Position numbers and translations under genes: made by a program. A stretch of DNA of 64,000 bases from Bradyrhizobium sp. CB1650 (GTDB lineage: Bacteria > Pseudomonadota > Alphaproteobacteria > Rhizobiales > Xanthobacteraceae): positions 1,178,001 through 1,242,000 of the forward strand of contig NZ_CP121695.1 in assembly GCF_029761915.1 (NCBI RefSeq). Direction: 5' to 3'. Under the pieces are notes generated by a model, which had not been told where the DNA came from, searched no databases, and was given only the letters and a program-made list of their open reading frames with translations. Shown one piece after another: positions 63,773 through 64,000 of this stretch (the first letter of the stretch is position 1; the number at the start of each line of letters is the position of its first letter).

Positions 63773-63877
63773 GTCATTCCGGGATGCGCCGATAGACGCA
63801 GGCCCGGAATCCATCGAGCCTCAGCGTGAATGGCGTAATGGATTCCGGGCTCGCGCGTCGCTCACCCCGGAATGACG
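63773..63877. repeat. palindromic repeat (gtcattccggg type)
   Basis: gtcattccgggatgcg opens and ccccggaatgac closes, with ggcccggaatccat and atggattccgggct nested. It is related to 38699-38738. No gene is supported from 63751 to the window end. Confidence 0.75.
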
Positions 63878-64000
63878 AAAGGGGAATTGAAGCGAATGTG
63901 CTGAGTGAATTCCGTGCCTTGGAATTGCGGTAGGGCCGTCCTTCAGCGGCGTGAAAACGCAATACTTGACAGTGGAAAGATTGCCTTGTTGGTATGGCCG

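Noticed and set aside
63951..64000. A GTG-started frame open to the window end
   Set aside because: Only 50 bases are visible, with no ribosome binding site or similarity to judge; it cannot be supported.

Overview
The window looks like a chromosomal segment of a high-GC alphaproteobacterium, most likely Bradyrhizobium or a close relative. The support is gene content and order rather than any database search: hisD, a UPF0262 gene, a low-molecular-weight phosphatase gene, maf, yacG and tRNA-Phe in a row; an ispH-thrB-rnhA run; an NdvA-type beta-glucan exporter; a TrcR (DUF1013) regulator; and many intergenic palindromic repeats of the kind common in Bradyrhizobium.

Layout. (1) 1-3751 is core: histidine biosynthesis (hisD) overlapping a UPF0262 gene, then a CX5R phosphatase-like gene, maf, yacG and tRNA-Phe. 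(2) 3736-22528 is an accessory island. Its left end is the 3' end of tRNA-Phe, and a perfect 17-bp copy of that end lies at 22512-22528. Two decayed tRNA-Phe 3' ends inside (7693-7728 and 18424-18459) suggest insertions stacked at one site. No integrase is visible. The first segment holds a minus-strand operon of a Rossmann reductase, an NTP/NDP-exchange-type transporter and an aldo/keto reductase. The second holds a LysR regulator divergent from a 12-gene plus-strand operon that looks like quinate/shikimate (or analogue) uptake and catabolism: ketopantoate-reductase-like, VOC, MaoC and class III CoA-transferase genes, two shikimate dehydrogenases (one frameshifted), a polar-amino-acid-type ABC importer, type II dehydroquinase and a Gfo/Idh/MocA oxidoreductase. 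The third holds a DUF2867 gene, a vanadium-haloperoxidase-like protein with an altered metal-site motif and an AraC-HTH/TPR fusion regulator. (3) 22529-45644 is metabolic and envelope DNA: a DUF1326-DUF2182 pair, a nitrobindin-like protein, a RibD-like reductase, an amine oxidase, an isochorismatase-like hydrolase, a CoA-transferase pair with TTC38-like and aldo/keto reductase genes, a thioesterase, a NUDIX hydrolase, a TAXI-TRAP importer with DUF1850, an SDR and a CPA1 antiporter. (4) 45858-64000 is mostly core: propionyl-CoA synthetase (frameshifted), trcR, ispH-thrB-rnhA, a peroxiredoxin, DUF924, fadD, a D,D-carboxypeptidase, ndvA, an NMT1-like binding protein, a second HisE-like gene, a YqaA-like membrane protein and aspartate ammonia-lyase (frameshifted).

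Three otherwise intact conserved genes (second aroE, prpE, aspA) are each broken by a one-base indel in a short G or C run. Sequence errors are at least as likely as real decay. Intergenic spaces are filled with several families of palindromic repeats. No CRISPR array, rRNA, transposase or replication origin was seen. The best candidate for an undescribed system is the island operon at 8997-18317, which combines quinate/shikimate-type enzymes with MaoC and CoA-transferase chemistry.
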